Source: Pseudoleptotrichia goodfellowii (lineage in GTDB: Bacteria; Fusobacteriota; Fusobacteriia; Fusobacteriales; Leptotrichiaceae). Taken from it: a stretch of 64,000 nt of DNA. The stretch lies in assembly GCF_007990505.1 (NCBI RefSeq), contig NZ_AP019822.1:1736001-1800000 (forward strand), read 5' to 3'. The position numbers and the translations under genes were made by a program. Positions 16,145 through 25,505 of this stretch are shown piece after piece (positions within the stretch are counted from its first letter, which is position 1; each line of letters starts with the position of its first letter). The notes under the pieces were generated by a model. That model was not told the origin of the DNA, did no database searches, and saw nothing but the letters and a program-made list of their open reading frames with translations.

Positions 16145-17686
16145 TTATTTTATTATTAAAGTCTCCCCATCCATTTCAGCAGGTTTTTCAAGTCCTAACA
16201 AATCAAGCATTGTAGGAGTCAAGTCTGCTAATTTACCGTCTGTTCTAAGTTTTGCATCTTCCATATCGTTTGTTATCAATATAAACGGAACAGGGTTTAC
16301 AGTATGTGCAGTGTAAGGGGCTCCTGTTTCAGGGTCTACAAGCAAGTCGGCATTTCCGTGATCGGCTGTTATCAATACCGCTCCGTCAAGCTCCAACACT
16401 TTATTTACAATCTGTCCTGTACAGTTATCCACAGCCTGACAAGCTGCTATTACCGCATCTACAACTCCTGTATGTCCTACCATATCAGGATTTGCAAAGT
16501 TCAATATAACAGTATCCACTTTTCCTGTGTTCAATTCTTCTATTAATCTGTCTTTTACTTTATAAGCACTCATTTCAGGCTGCAAGTCATAAGTCGCTAC
16601 TTTCGGAGAGTCAGAAAGAAGTCTGATTTCTCCTTCGTAAGGCTCTTCCACTCCGCCGTTAAAGAAGAAAGTTACGTGAGCATATTTTTCAGTTTCGGCA
16701 GTTCTCACTTGAATTAATCCCGCTTTAGAAACTACTTCTCCGAATCCGTTCACTATTTTTTGAGGCGGATAAGCCACAGGTACGTCAAATGTCGAATCAT
16801 ACTGTGCCATACATACAAAGTTTACTTTCGGATGAACTTTTCTTGTAAATCCTTTGAAATCATCTTCAATTATAGCTCTTGTAAGCTGTCTTGCTCTGTC
16901 CGGTCTGAAGTTTGCAAATATTACTCCGTCGCCTTCTTTTATAATTCCTGCAGGAGTTCCGTTTTCAACTACTTTTAAAGGTTTTACGAACTCGTCTGTT
17001 ACTCCTTCGGCGTAAGATGCTTTTATTCCTTCTTCTGCAGAAGCTGCTGTTGCCTCTTCTCCTGAAAATAAAGCATTATAAGCTAATTCTATTCTGTCCC
17101 AGTTATTGTCTCTGTCCATTCCGTAATATCTTCCTATAACAGAAACTATTTTTCCTAATCCTATTTCATCCAATGCTTTCTGCATTTCAGTCAAATATCC
17201 CGCTCCGCTTTCAGGCGGTGTATCTCTTCCGTCCATTAATGCGTGTACATAAACTTCGGACAATCCTTTTTTCTTAGCCATATCGACTAATCCTATTATG
17301 TGATTAATGTGGGAATGAACTCCTCCGTCAGACATAAGCCCCATTATATGCAATGCTTTTCCGCTTTCTTTAGTTTTATTCATTACATCGGAAAGAGGTT
17401 TATTATCTAAAATCAATCCTTCTCTTATTTCTTTCGTAATCTTAGGCAATAACTGATAAACTACTCTTCCTGCCCCGATATTCAAGTGTCCTACTTCAGA
17501 ATTTCCGAATTGCCCCTCAGGTAATCCTACAAATTCTCCGTCCGCTCTTAATTCAGTGAACGGGTATTCTTTTTTGTATCTTTCAAAATTTACCGGATGT
17601 GCCAATCTTACCGCATCCACCTGTTCAGTATGATGGTTCATCCCCCAACCGTCTAAAATTATTAAAACTACAGGTCTTTTTTTCAT
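16145..17686 (-). CDS. gpmI: 2,3-bisphosphoglycerate-independent phosphoglycerate mutase
   Basis: A glycolytic enzyme converting 3- to 2-phosphoglycerate, dependent on two manganese ions, about 513 residues. Metal-site and nucleophile motifs are ILDGWG near the N-terminus and FGNSEVGHLNIGAGR, whose Ser is phosphorylated. Later motifs include MDGRDTPPESG, NFRPDRARQ, ADHGN and TAHTVNPVPFI. I prefer the second ATG (17686): the first, at 17695, directly abuts the AAAGG ribosome site with no spacing. It has its own promoter and stands as a single gene. Confidence 0.96.
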   Translation of the reverse strand: MKKRPVVLIILDGWGMNHHTEQVDAVRLAHPVNFERYKKEYPFTELRADGEFVGLPEGQFGNSEVGHLNIGAGRVVYQLLPKITKEIREGLILDNKPLSDVMNKTKESGKALHIMGLMSDGGVHSHINHIIGLVDMAKKKGLSEVYVHALMDGRDTPPESGAGYLTEMQKALDEIGLGKIVSVIGRYYGMDRDNNWDRIELAYNALFSGEEATAASAEEGIKASYAEGVTDEFVKPLKVVENGTPAGIIKEGDGVIFANFRPDRARQLTRAIIEDDFKGFTRKVHPKVNFVCMAQYDSTFDVPVAYPPQKIVNGFGEVVSKAGLIQVRTAETEKYAHVTFFFNGGVEEPYEGEIRLLSDSPKVATYDLQPEMSAYKVKDRLIEELNTGKVDTVILNFANPDMVGHTGVVDAVIAACQAVDNCTGQIVNKVLELDGAVLITADHGNADLLVDPETGAPYTAHTVNPVPFILITNDMEDAKLRTDGKLADLTPTMLDLLGLEKPAEMDGETLIIK

Positions 17687-17735
17687 CTTTTTCATCCTTT
17701 CAATATTAAATTTATTTTTTCACTTTTACTCGTAC

Positions 17736-17764
17736 ATTATACTCGCTTTTTCATAATTTATCAA
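17736..17764 (-). promoter_or_regulatory. Promoter of gpmI
   Basis: TTGATA (17759-17764) is 17 bases from TATAAT (17736-17741) on the minus strand, a near-consensus promoter 49 bases before the chosen start. Confidence 0.75.
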
Positions 17765-17782
17765 GATTTTTAAAAGATTTTA

Positions 17783-17811
17783 TTGTACATATTTTCGGAT
17801 TGTATTATAAT
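17783..17811 (+). promoter_or_regulatory. Promoter of ogt
   Basis: TTGTAC (17783-17788) is 17 bases from TATAAT (17806-17811), 21 bases before the ATG, so the leader is very short. Confidence 0.7.
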
Positions 17812-17832
17812 TATACAAAGTGAGGTGAAATT

Positions 17833-18327
17833 ATGAGATACGTTTATTTTTATGATACAAAGACAAAGGAGTTAGGTACAATAGGAATTGCTGCCGATGA
17901 AAATCATATTACAAATTTATTTTTTGAATACGAAATTGAAAATATTAAAAAAGATAAAAATTATATTTTAAGGGAGACTTTTCTTATTAAAAAAGCTTCC
18001 GAGCAGTTGTTTGAATATTTAACAGGAAAAAGAAAAGATTTTGAACTTCCCCTTTTAAAAGACGGTACCGATTTTCAAATATCCGTCTGGAATGAACTTA
18101 TAAAAATTCCATACGGAGAAACCCGTTCTTATAAAGATATAGCTGTTGCGATTAACAATGAAAAAGCAGTAAGAGCCGTAGGAATGGCAAACAACAGAAA
18201 TAAAATCTCTATTTTTATTCCTTGCCACAGAGTTATCGGGAGCGATAAAAAGCTCGTAGGATATGGAGGAGGACTTGAAATAAAAAAATTTTTACTTAAT
18301 CTTGAAAAGATGAATCTTTTTGTTTAG
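17833..18327 (+). CDS. ogt: Methylated-DNA-protein cysteine methyltransferase
   Basis: A DNA-repair suicide enzyme that takes alkyl groups from O6-alkylguanine, 164 residues. The active-site motif is IPCHRVIG with the acceptor Cys131. The helix-turn-helix region reads YGETRSYKDIAVAI and the C-terminus GYGGGLEIKKFLLNLE is typical. The N-terminal half is the degenerate ribonuclease-like domain. GAGGTG precedes the ATG. It is a single gene with its own promoter and terminator. Confidence 0.95.
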   Translation: MRYVYFYDTKTKELGTIGIAADENHITNLFFEYEIENIKKDKNYILRETFLIKKASEQLFEYLTGKRKDFELPLLKDGTDFQISVWNELIKIPYGETRSYKDIAVAINNEKAVRAVGMANNRNKISIFIPCHRVIGSDKKLVGYGGGLEIKKFLLNLEKMNLFV

Positions 18328-18367
18328 TGAAGATTTAAAAAACATTTTGTATTTCAAATAAAAATAT

Positions 18368-18411
18368 AAAAAGAGCTTATTTCAAAAACTCTGATTGAGA
18401 AAGCTCTTTTT
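18368..18411 (+). terminator. Terminator after ogt
   Basis: AAAAAGAGCTT (18368-18378) pairs perfectly with AAGCTCTTTTT (18401-18411). The A and T arms make it work in both directions, also serving the membrane gene on the other strand. Confidence 0.85.
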
Positions 18412-18441
18412 ATTGTCAGACTTTACAAAAATCTGTCAAAT

Positions 18442-18770
18442 TTAGTGAGAAAAATCATTTCTTTTAAAGTACAACAACACTATATATATAATCGGCATAG
18501 AAATTATACCAAACAACATTATTCCCTCTTTTTTTGAAGGTAATTTCTTTTGATATAAAATACGATTTAATAATAAAATTATACTAAACAAGCTGAATGG
18601 TAACGAAATTATCATAAAGCTCAAAATTTCATTTCCTATATAATCTTCTAATAAAGAATATACAATTTGAAAAGATATACAAATAAAGTACGAACAAAAA
18701 AATTATCAAATATAGTATTTTTTCTAAATGAGTATTTATATACTTTTTCTATATTTTTATTTAATTTCAT
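18442..18770 (-). pseudogene. Small membrane protein gene broken by a one-base frameshift
   Basis: From an ATG at 18770 with GGGAGG before it, the frame encodes MKLNKNIEKVYKYSF and then stops. Adding one base in the run of seven A residues (18696-18702, T on the coding strand) shifts into a frame that continues without a stop to 18442. The joined product would be about 109 residues with roughly three membrane helices, ending KRNDFSH. The two halves fit end to end, which favours one damaged gene over two small ones. A sequencing error or slippage in the run cannot be excluded. The product is not recognised. Confidence 0.55.
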
Positions 18771-19047
18771 TTTTCCTCCCGCTTTTTTATCGTATTTCGA
18801 TACATTATAGAAATTATTATTAAAAATAAATATATCAGTTTTTTTCAATTTATTGTGGATATCTTAACCTTTCTGTTGCAACTTCAATAAATTTTTATAT
18901 TACTATGTGATGTTAAAATAAAATTTAAAATTCTTTTTATTATTCTGTTATACTCCTGTTGAAAAATTTATTTTACTGAAACAATTCTGAAATTTCTATT
19001 TTAAAAATCTGTTATTGATGTTCGTGTATTTTCGCCTTTTTTCTAAG

Positions 19048-19404
19048 TTATTTCTCCATTATTATTTCTGTTTTAAAAAATCTTTCTTGAAACTCTACAA
19101 GAGCTTTTATTTGTTCAACAGAATATTTTTTATCCTCTGCAGTAACAATTAATTTATTTTCTTTATCATCTATTCTATAAATTATTGCCCGACATACTCC
19201 TTCAAATTCTTCTAACGGAGCAAATACCCCTAAAATATAAACATCTATTTCTTCACCGTCTTCACTTTCAGTATTAGGGATATAACCATAATTTAAAGGA
19301 TAAATATATTCATATTCCGGATGCCTATCTCCTAATTTTCTATCTACTTTTACTTTTATTTTTTGATTTAAATATTTTTTATAAATCAACAATCTCTTTT
19401 TCAT
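19048..19404 (-). CDS. Short inorganic pyrophosphatase-like protein
   Basis: A 118-residue protein resembling the core of family I inorganic pyrophosphatases. Landmarks are GDRHPEYEYIYPLNYGYIPN (residues 25-44) and the signature-like DGEEIDVYILG (49-59), in which the usual central Asp of DxDPxD is Glu. It stops well short of the usual 160-180 residues, so the C-terminal metal-binding helix region is reduced. GAAAGGTG precedes the start. Hydrolysis of pyrophosphate is likely by family but the truncated form may act on another phosphoanhydride. Confidence 0.75.
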   Translation of the reverse strand: MKKRLLIYKKYLNQKIKVKVDRKLGDRHPEYEYIYPLNYGYIPNTESEDGEEIDVYILGVFAPLEEFEGVCRAIIYRIDDKENKLIVTAEDKKYSVEQIKALVEFQERFFKTEIIMEK

Positions 19405-19541
19405 TTTATTTACACCTTTCTTTTGAGTTCATCAGTATTCGTTCTTTCAATTTTTTATTTTATCCGATATCTCGTAACCAAAAAAATTAATTTTTAAATT
19501 ATTTAAAATTTTATATTTTTTCATCTCCTTGAACTTTTCTT

Positions 19542-22500
19542 CTAAACCTCCAAAATCCGTGTAAAAATCTCATATTCTCCGTTAGTTTTTTCAAAGAGTA
19601 TTTGTTTATATTCTTCGAGCTGTTGCTTATACTTTTCATTTTCAGTAGGCTCATATCCTGTCTTATAATCATATATAAAGATTTTTCTGTTTTCTTCGTC
19701 TATATTTATTCTGTCGATAATTCTTTTATTATTTTCCCTGTCATATATTTCAAATTCCGTGTAGACTTTGTATTTGGCATCATATATTTCTTTATTCTCA
19801 AATATAAACTTTTTCATTCTTTCAAGGAGTTCAGTTATGATTTTCTTTCCGAGCATATTTCCGTATCTGCTCAGAAAAGCCGACTCGGCATTTTTTCTGT
19901 CATTTTCAAAGTCATTTGTCATATGCTCAAAATAATAGTGCATTGCAAGTCCTTTTTTCCTTTTAAATTCCCCTTCTAAATCGGTTTCATATTTACTAGC
20001 CGTATACTTTAACACATTATCCTCAAAATAAGACATTATATCCTTAAGTCCCTCAAAATCGGCATTTTCAGAAATTTTAATTTCTTCCTTTTTACTTTCA
20101 GAAATTTTTCCCGACGAATGCCAAATTTCACTTTTATAAACATCAATAATTCTTTTTACAAGCTCTCCTTTAACCTCTCCTTTGGAACTTACAACCTTCT
20201 CAAAAAATAATAACAGATTTTTCTTTGCCCTTGTCAATGCCACATAATCATTATTAATACTTTCCATTTTTTCTTTCTGTTCACTTTTTTCATTTATTTC
20301 CGAATATTCACTGTCAATGAAAGTCTTTTCGTATTTAGGAAAAGTTACCAGAAATTTATTTATTTTCTCAAATTTTTCATCATAATCGAAAAACACCCTC
20401 AAATCTCTGTCGTTGTCCTTACTGTGAGATTCTTTTTTATAATAAATTACCGTATCAAATTCCAGTCCTTTAGATTTATGGATAGTCATAAGGTTTACAG
20501 CGTCACTGTCCTCGCTGCTTAACTGCTTCAATTTATCCTTTTCATCTTCGATATAAGTTACAAACTCAAATAAATCACTGTATTCTTTTAAAATATTGAA
20601 AAATTTGAAAATGTTTTTTATATCGCTTTTTGTCGAATAAAAATCCGTTACATAAAATTCTTCTGTCAGTTTTTTTGAAAAATTTTCTTTTAAATATTTG
20701 CTGTTTAAACTTCTCGAAAGATTTTTCAATTTTTTTATTTTAAACAATATATTTGAAAATAGGAGATTATTTCTTTTCATCTCGTCTATTTCTTTATATT
20801 CAGGCAAAGTTTCATTTTCCAATTGGCTGTTTACAAAGTCGGAAAATTTTTCTTCGCCTATTTTTCTTATGTATCTTTCTATTTCGTGTTTATTTTCCAG
20901 CAAATATTTCACATGACTGTTCAGACATCCGATTAAGTCAGATCTCATAAATTCAAGCAAATATATATAATTATTGAAAACAAAATATTTTATCAGTTTA
21001 TATAAAGGCTTGATTACATCATGTTCCAAAAGGGAAAAACTGCTGTTTAATGTGTAAGGAATATTCTCTTTATTCAGCCTTTCGGCAATTTCATTCAAAT
21101 GACCGTTTGTTCTGCATATTATACATGTTTTCCCGAGATTTTGTATTTCCCCTTCTTTTATCATTTCTATCGCTTTTTCATAAGCCGCTTCAGGACGAAT
21201 CTCATCACCTTTATATGAGGGTTTTCTTTCCTGTAAATAATATCCGAAATATCCTTTGGAGTATTCTTCATCATCTCTGTATTTTACAGGATTGTAGTTC
21301 CATTCTTCACTATATTTTTCAAATATTCTGTTTACATTTTCGATTACTTCTTTGTAGCTTCTGTAAGATTTATCAAGGTTTTCCACAGTTCCGTTTATAA
21401 GGGTTTCAAGCTTTTCAAACAGTTCCTTTTCTCCGCCCCGCCAATGATAAATACTCTGCTTTTCATCTCCTACACATATTATATTTTTCGCACTGTTAAG
21501 GAGTAATTTCAATATTTTCCACTGAAGAACGCTCGTATCCTGAAATTCATCAATCATAACAGTTTCCACATTTCCGCCTATCAGCTCAAGAAAATCCGAA
21601 GTTACCTTTTTATCTTTTATAAATCCTAACTCTTCATTGAATATAAATTTATAAGTATATACAGAAATATCATCGTGAGTAAATCTTTTAGTTGAAAATT
21701 TCATTTCCTCAGCTATATTATAAATCATATTTGCCGCCTCACAGATTTTCTCGTGTAAAGGGATCACTTCATTTACAAATATATAATCGGAAAAACTTTT
21801 ACTAAGCAGATCTCTGCTTTCTTTCATTTCATAAATTATATTTTCTACGCTTTTTCCTTTTATTTTACTGCCATTCCAAATATTTTTTACAGGGAAAAAT
21901 AATTCCTGATTTTTCTGAATAATTTCTATTTTTTCTCTTTTATTTTCTATTTTATCTTTGGAAATTCTTTCGTTCACTCCTTTTATTTCATCATAAACGC
22001 TTCTGAAATCAGTATTTACAAAATCTTTCACATTTCCGTCTTTATTTTCGGCTACTGACCCGATCATATCAAAAATTTCTTCTAAATAATCGACAAATTT
22101 CGTATTAGCTTTTTTATCATTTTCTATTTTGTAATTTCCCGCTAAAATAAAGTCTTTTCTTATATTGATTATATTTTTTATAAATTTGACATATTTTTTT
22201 ATATCTTTTCTTTCTTTTTTTTCTTCAAATACAAAACTGAATTTTTCAAAATATTCGTTATTATTAAGTATTTTTACTAAAATATCCTCGTAAAATCCGT
22301 CGTCTTCCTCATCCAGTGTTTCATAGCCGTATATTCCGAAAAAAGGAGCGATAGTATTTTTAAATATCTGATTTGTAAAGCCGTCTATTGTATAAATACG
22401 AATTTCGTCTTTATTTTTTATCATCTTGAAATATATATTCTGCAAACTGTTTTTATCTATTTCACCGCCCTGAAATCCGTATATTTCCTTTAAACTTTTC

Positions 22501-22709
22501 TCCAATTCTTCAAATTTATATTTTTCAAAAGCAATCTGATACAAAAAATCGTAAATTCTGTCTTTTATTTCGGCAGTGGCTTTTTTCGTAAAAGTCATTA
22601 CGATAATATTTTTGTAACTTATCCCTTTTATAAGATTTGCTATATATTCAAGGGATAATCTGTAAGTTTTTCCTGTTCCTGCACTTGCTTTCAATATTTT
22701 TTTACTCAT
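19542..22709 (-). CDS. addA: ATP-dependent helicase/nuclease AddA
   Basis: The helicase-nuclease subunit of the AddAB double-strand-break resection enzyme, about 1055 residues. It shows UvrD-type helicase motifs in order: Walker A KASAGTGKTYRLS, motif II MIDEFQDTS, motif III/IV VGDEKQSIYHWRGGE, motif V LMTIHKSKGLEF and motif VI VALTRAKKN. A RecB-type nuclease motif IYDYKTG is near the C-terminus. I place the start at 22709, where GGAGG precedes ATGAGTAAA and overlaps the addB stop by 8 bases. A longer frame reaching 22787 has no ribosome site. The tight overlap implies equal synthesis of both subunits. Confidence 0.92.
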   Translation of the reverse strand: MSKKILKASAGTGKTYRLSLEYIANLIKGISYKNIIVMTFTKKATAEIKDRIYDFLYQIAFEKYKFEELEKSLKEIYGFQGGEIDKNSLQNIYFKMIKNKDEIRIYTIDGFTNQIFKNTIAPFFGIYGYETLDEEDDGFYEDILVKILNNNEYFEKFSFVFEEKKERKDIKKYVKFIKNIINIRKDFILAGNYKIENDKKANTKFVDYLEEIFDMIGSVAENKDGNVKDFVNTDFRSVYDEIKGVNERISKDKIENKREKIEIIQKNQELFFPVKNIWNGSKIKGKSVENIIYEMKESRDLLSKSFSDYIFVNEVIPLHEKICEAANMIYNIAEEMKFSTKRFTHDDISVYTYKFIFNEELGFIKDKKVTSDFLELIGGNVETVMIDEFQDTSVLQWKILKLLLNSAKNIICVGDEKQSIYHWRGGEKELFEKLETLINGTVENLDKSYRSYKEVIENVNRIFEKYSEEWNYNPVKYRDDEEYSKGYFGYYLQERKPSYKGDEIRPEAAYEKAIEMIKEGEIQNLGKTCIICRTNGHLNEIAERLNKENIPYTLNSSFSLLEHDVIKPLYKLIKYFVFNNYIYLLEFMRSDLIGCLNSHVKYLLENKHEIERYIRKIGEEKFSDFVNSQLENETLPEYKEIDEMKRNNLLFSNILFKIKKLKNLSRSLNSKYLKENFSKKLTEEFYVTDFYSTKSDIKNIFKFFNILKEYSDLFEFVTYIEDEKDKLKQLSSEDSDAVNLMTIHKSKGLEFDTVIYYKKESHSKDNDRDLRVFFDYDEKFEKINKFLVTFPKYEKTFIDSEYSEINEKSEQKEKMESINNDYVALTRAKKNLLLFFEKVVSSKGEVKGELVKRIIDVYKSEIWHSSGKISESKKEEIKISENADFEGLKDIMSYFEDNVLKYTASKYETDLEGEFKRKKGLAMHYYFEHMTNDFENDRKNAESAFLSRYGNMLGKKIITELLERMKKFIFENKEIYDAKYKVYTEFEIYDRENNKRIIDRINIDEENRKIFIYDYKTGYEPTENEKYKQQLEEYKQILFEKTNGEYEIFTRILEV

Positions 22710-25461
22710 CGCCCAATTCCTCCTCTCTTCTGGCAATATCGCTGTAAACTCTTGAAATGTATGTTTCTTTTCTTTCTCCCAAATCATAGTAATCGGTCTT
22801 ATAATAATTTTCTATAACTTCTTTTATATCTTCTTTTTCGAGTATATCGTTTTCTTTCCTATCTTCATCGGTACTTTTTTCTCCGGTCCACGCATTTATG
22901 ACCCATTTTTCAGTCTTTTTATTTTTATTTTCCGGTAATATTACCGAATAATAGTCCAGTTGGTTAAATGCCCTGTTTTTATTCTGCTGATTGTCCTTTC
23001 CCGATTTATAATCCACAAGTATTTCGCTATCCTCTGTTTCTATGTATAAATCAACCACTCCGCTTATACGGACATTTTCAGCAATGTCTTTTTCAGCTTT
23101 TTTCTTTATTTTTTCTTCAGAATGAATTTTTATATTTCTTTTCATAAGCAGATATTGTGTCAGTTCTTTTAAAAATCTTTCTGTAGATTTTACTATTTCA
23201 GTAAAAGAGATTTTTCTGTAAAATATAATGTATTCTTTCGGTATTTTGTACTCGAGTGAATCAAGTATTCTGTTCAATGTTTTTTCTATTTCACCGTTAC
23301 TTACTGTAAATTCTCCCTTTTCAAGTGCTTCTTTATTTTCCATAACGATTTTTTCATACAGAACATGTATTATGTTTCCGAACATAAGGGCCTCGATTTT
23401 ATCCTCTATTTTCTCGACTTCTTTTTCGCCTGTCATTTTTTCAAGATAAAATCCGTACTCAAAATCTTTCATTTTTTCAAAATCATAAAATCCCAAACTT
23501 AAATCTTCACTTCTCATTTTCTCCTTATTTTTTTCAAGTTTCGATTTTATAAATTTGCCGATTTTCCTTTGAATTTTACTTTTATTAAAATACTCTTTTA
23601 CAAAATTCAGCTCTTCTTCTTCGGATATTTCATTTTTTACAGGCTCTATACCGTATTTCAGCTTTATCTCCTCTATAACTCCCGCCGAATCGATTTTCTC
23701 ATCAATATTTTTTACATAAGACAAATAAATATTTTTTGCCCCTAAAACATTTTGATAAAATTTAAAAATTTCTATCTGCTTTTCTTCATCGCTTATAGGC
23801 AATCCCATTTTAGCCCTTTGAATTTTTGAAAACAGATAATTATTTATCTTCACTTTAGGAAAAGAATCCTGTATATTTAAAAACATTATATTTTCTTTTG
23901 CAGTTTCCGATATTGAAGAAAAAGGATTTATCATGTATTTTCTTTCGTTTTCCTGTTCTTCTATCTTTTCCAAATCAAGACTTACAGCTTTTTTATCCAG
24001 ATATTTCAAAAACAGCTTTAACAAACTTGCCGACATATTCAGTCCGAAAAAATCCGTCCAGAGATCATCAAAACTCAAGTCTTCCAGAACAGTCATTTCC
24101 GACAATGCTTCAAAATACTTATCTCTTATATTTACGTCCTTTTCTCCGCTCTGAACAAATATTTTTTCCAAAAATTCCGCATACTCACTCAATGTTTTAT
24201 ATGAATATATTTCTTCAATTTTTTCAAGAAAATTTACAAAACTTTTTACTTCGTTTTCCATGTGTTTATATCTGTCGACATTTTCCGAAAGTTCCTTAAG
24301 TTTTTCACAGGAAATATACTTATAATCATCTAAAACCAAATCCTGAAATAGCCGATAATTTTCTTTCAATCCAAATGTTTTCAGAAAATCTCTCGATTTA
24401 AAAGCATCATGCAACTCTTTCATTCTGAAAAGACAGATTTTATCTTCTTTACTTTTAAAAACTACTTTTATATTCTCCAAAACATTATAAATCAAATCAA
24501 GAGTTTTATATATTTTCGTTTTTTGCATGGTAATTTCAAGATTATAAGTAATTTTATTCTGATTCAGCAAATGGTAATCTTTTTCATTGTCGGAATTTTC
24601 ATCCTGAGCGTCATATATTTTATATAAGGACTTATTTTCAACGGTTAAAAGTTTTTCTTTTTTCAATTCTTTATCGAGTTTTTTTACTATTCCCAAAAGC
24701 TGTGCAAATTTATTTTCAAACTCATGTATTTCAACGTTTACATTATATTTTTTCTCAAATTCATCTTTATCAGGCAATCCGAATGTTTCACTTATTTTCA
24801 GTTTTTCTTCATTAAAGTCTTTTTTGTCAAGTTGCAGAATATTTTCAATTTCTATTCCTTTTTTTTCAATAACGTCAAAAATCTCCTTTTCCAAAGGAGT
24901 GAATTTTACTTTATTTACAAAACATATTTTTTTATATTTTTTAAGAAAATTTTCCGATATATTTTCGGATTTTCTCAGCATATAAGGAAGTATAAGTCCT
25001 TTTTCATCTGATTTTTTATTGATTTGCCCGTTTATTTTCAGCAATGTTTCAAAGGTATTTTTCTGCCATTTTTCGATTTCTATTTTATTAAGGTCTATTT
25101 TATATTCCTGCAATTCAGAAAAAAGTCCGTAAAAATTATACGCAATATCTATCACATCATAGTAATTGTTTATTTTCAGTTCCTTTTTTATCTCGTCAGT
25201 CAAAGAATTATAAAATAAAACTACCTGTTTTTCTTCTTTTAAAACGATTTTATCCGTTTGAAAAAGTTTTTCATAAAAATCATATAATTTTAATAATTTA
25301 AAATTATAAAATAACTTTTCTCCAGATTTTAAATACTCTCTTTTAATTTCAAAAAACGAAGAGGTATTTTCAAATACATATAAAATCTCTTCGTTTTTCT
25401 TAAATTCTTTAAACAGTATTTCTTTCAAATCCGATCCGAGTCCAAAATATTTTATATTCAT
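22702..25461 (-). CDS. addB: AddB-like nuclease subunit
   Basis: The partner of AddA, 919 residues. It has no Walker A, as expected for the inactivated helicase-like half of AddB. The C-terminal third holds a PD-(D/E)XK nuclease domain: FGNIIHVLYEKIV, GVVDLYIE and the catalytic ILVDYKSGKD, then the helix RAFNQLDYYSV. No Cys occurs anywhere in the C-terminal 400 residues, so the 4Fe-4S staple known from Bacillus AddB is absent. AAAGGAG precedes the ATG. Identity rests on the nuclease motifs plus the position before addA. Confidence 0.85.
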   Translation of the reverse strand: MNIKYFGLGSDLKEILFKEFKKNEEILYVFENTSSFFEIKREYLKSGEKLFYNFKLLKLYDFYEKLFQTDKIVLKEEKQVVLFYNSLTDEIKKELKINNYYDVIDIAYNFYGLFSELQEYKIDLNKIEIEKWQKNTFETLLKINGQINKKSDEKGLILPYMLRKSENISENFLKKYKKICFVNKVKFTPLEKEIFDVIEKKGIEIENILQLDKKDFNEEKLKISETFGLPDKDEFEKKYNVNVEIHEFENKFAQLLGIVKKLDKELKKEKLLTVENKSLYKIYDAQDENSDNEKDYHLLNQNKITYNLEITMQKTKIYKTLDLIYNVLENIKVVFKSKEDKICLFRMKELHDAFKSRDFLKTFGLKENYRLFQDLVLDDYKYISCEKLKELSENVDRYKHMENEVKSFVNFLEKIEEIYSYKTLSEYAEFLEKIFVQSGEKDVNIRDKYFEALSEMTVLEDLSFDDLWTDFFGLNMSASLLKLFLKYLDKKAVSLDLEKIEEQENERKYMINPFSSISETAKENIMFLNIQDSFPKVKINNYLFSKIQRAKMGLPISDEEKQIEIFKFYQNVLGAKNIYLSYVKNIDEKIDSAGVIEEIKLKYGIEPVKNEISEEEELNFVKEYFNKSKIQRKIGKFIKSKLEKNKEKMRSEDLSLGFYDFEKMKDFEYGFYLEKMTGEKEVEKIEDKIEALMFGNIIHVLYEKIVMENKEALEKGEFTVSNGEIEKTLNRILDSLEYKIPKEYIIFYRKISFTEIVKSTERFLKELTQYLLMKRNIKIHSEEKIKKKAEKDIAENVRISGVVDLYIETEDSEILVDYKSGKDNQQNKNRAFNQLDYYSVILPENKNKKTEKWVINAWTGEKSTDEDRKENDILEKEDIKEVIENYYKTDYYDLGERKETYISRVYSDIARREEELGDE

Positions 25462-25505
25462 CAGATTTCTCCTTTTAGTTTTTTCTGATAAATATTATAT
25501 CATTT

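Noticed and set aside
18648-18848. A 66-codon frame beginning upstream of the frameshifted membrane gene
   Set aside because: Its first ATG has no ribosome site. The GGGAGG before the internal ATG at 18770 marks the real start, and the frame then ends at the frameshift.
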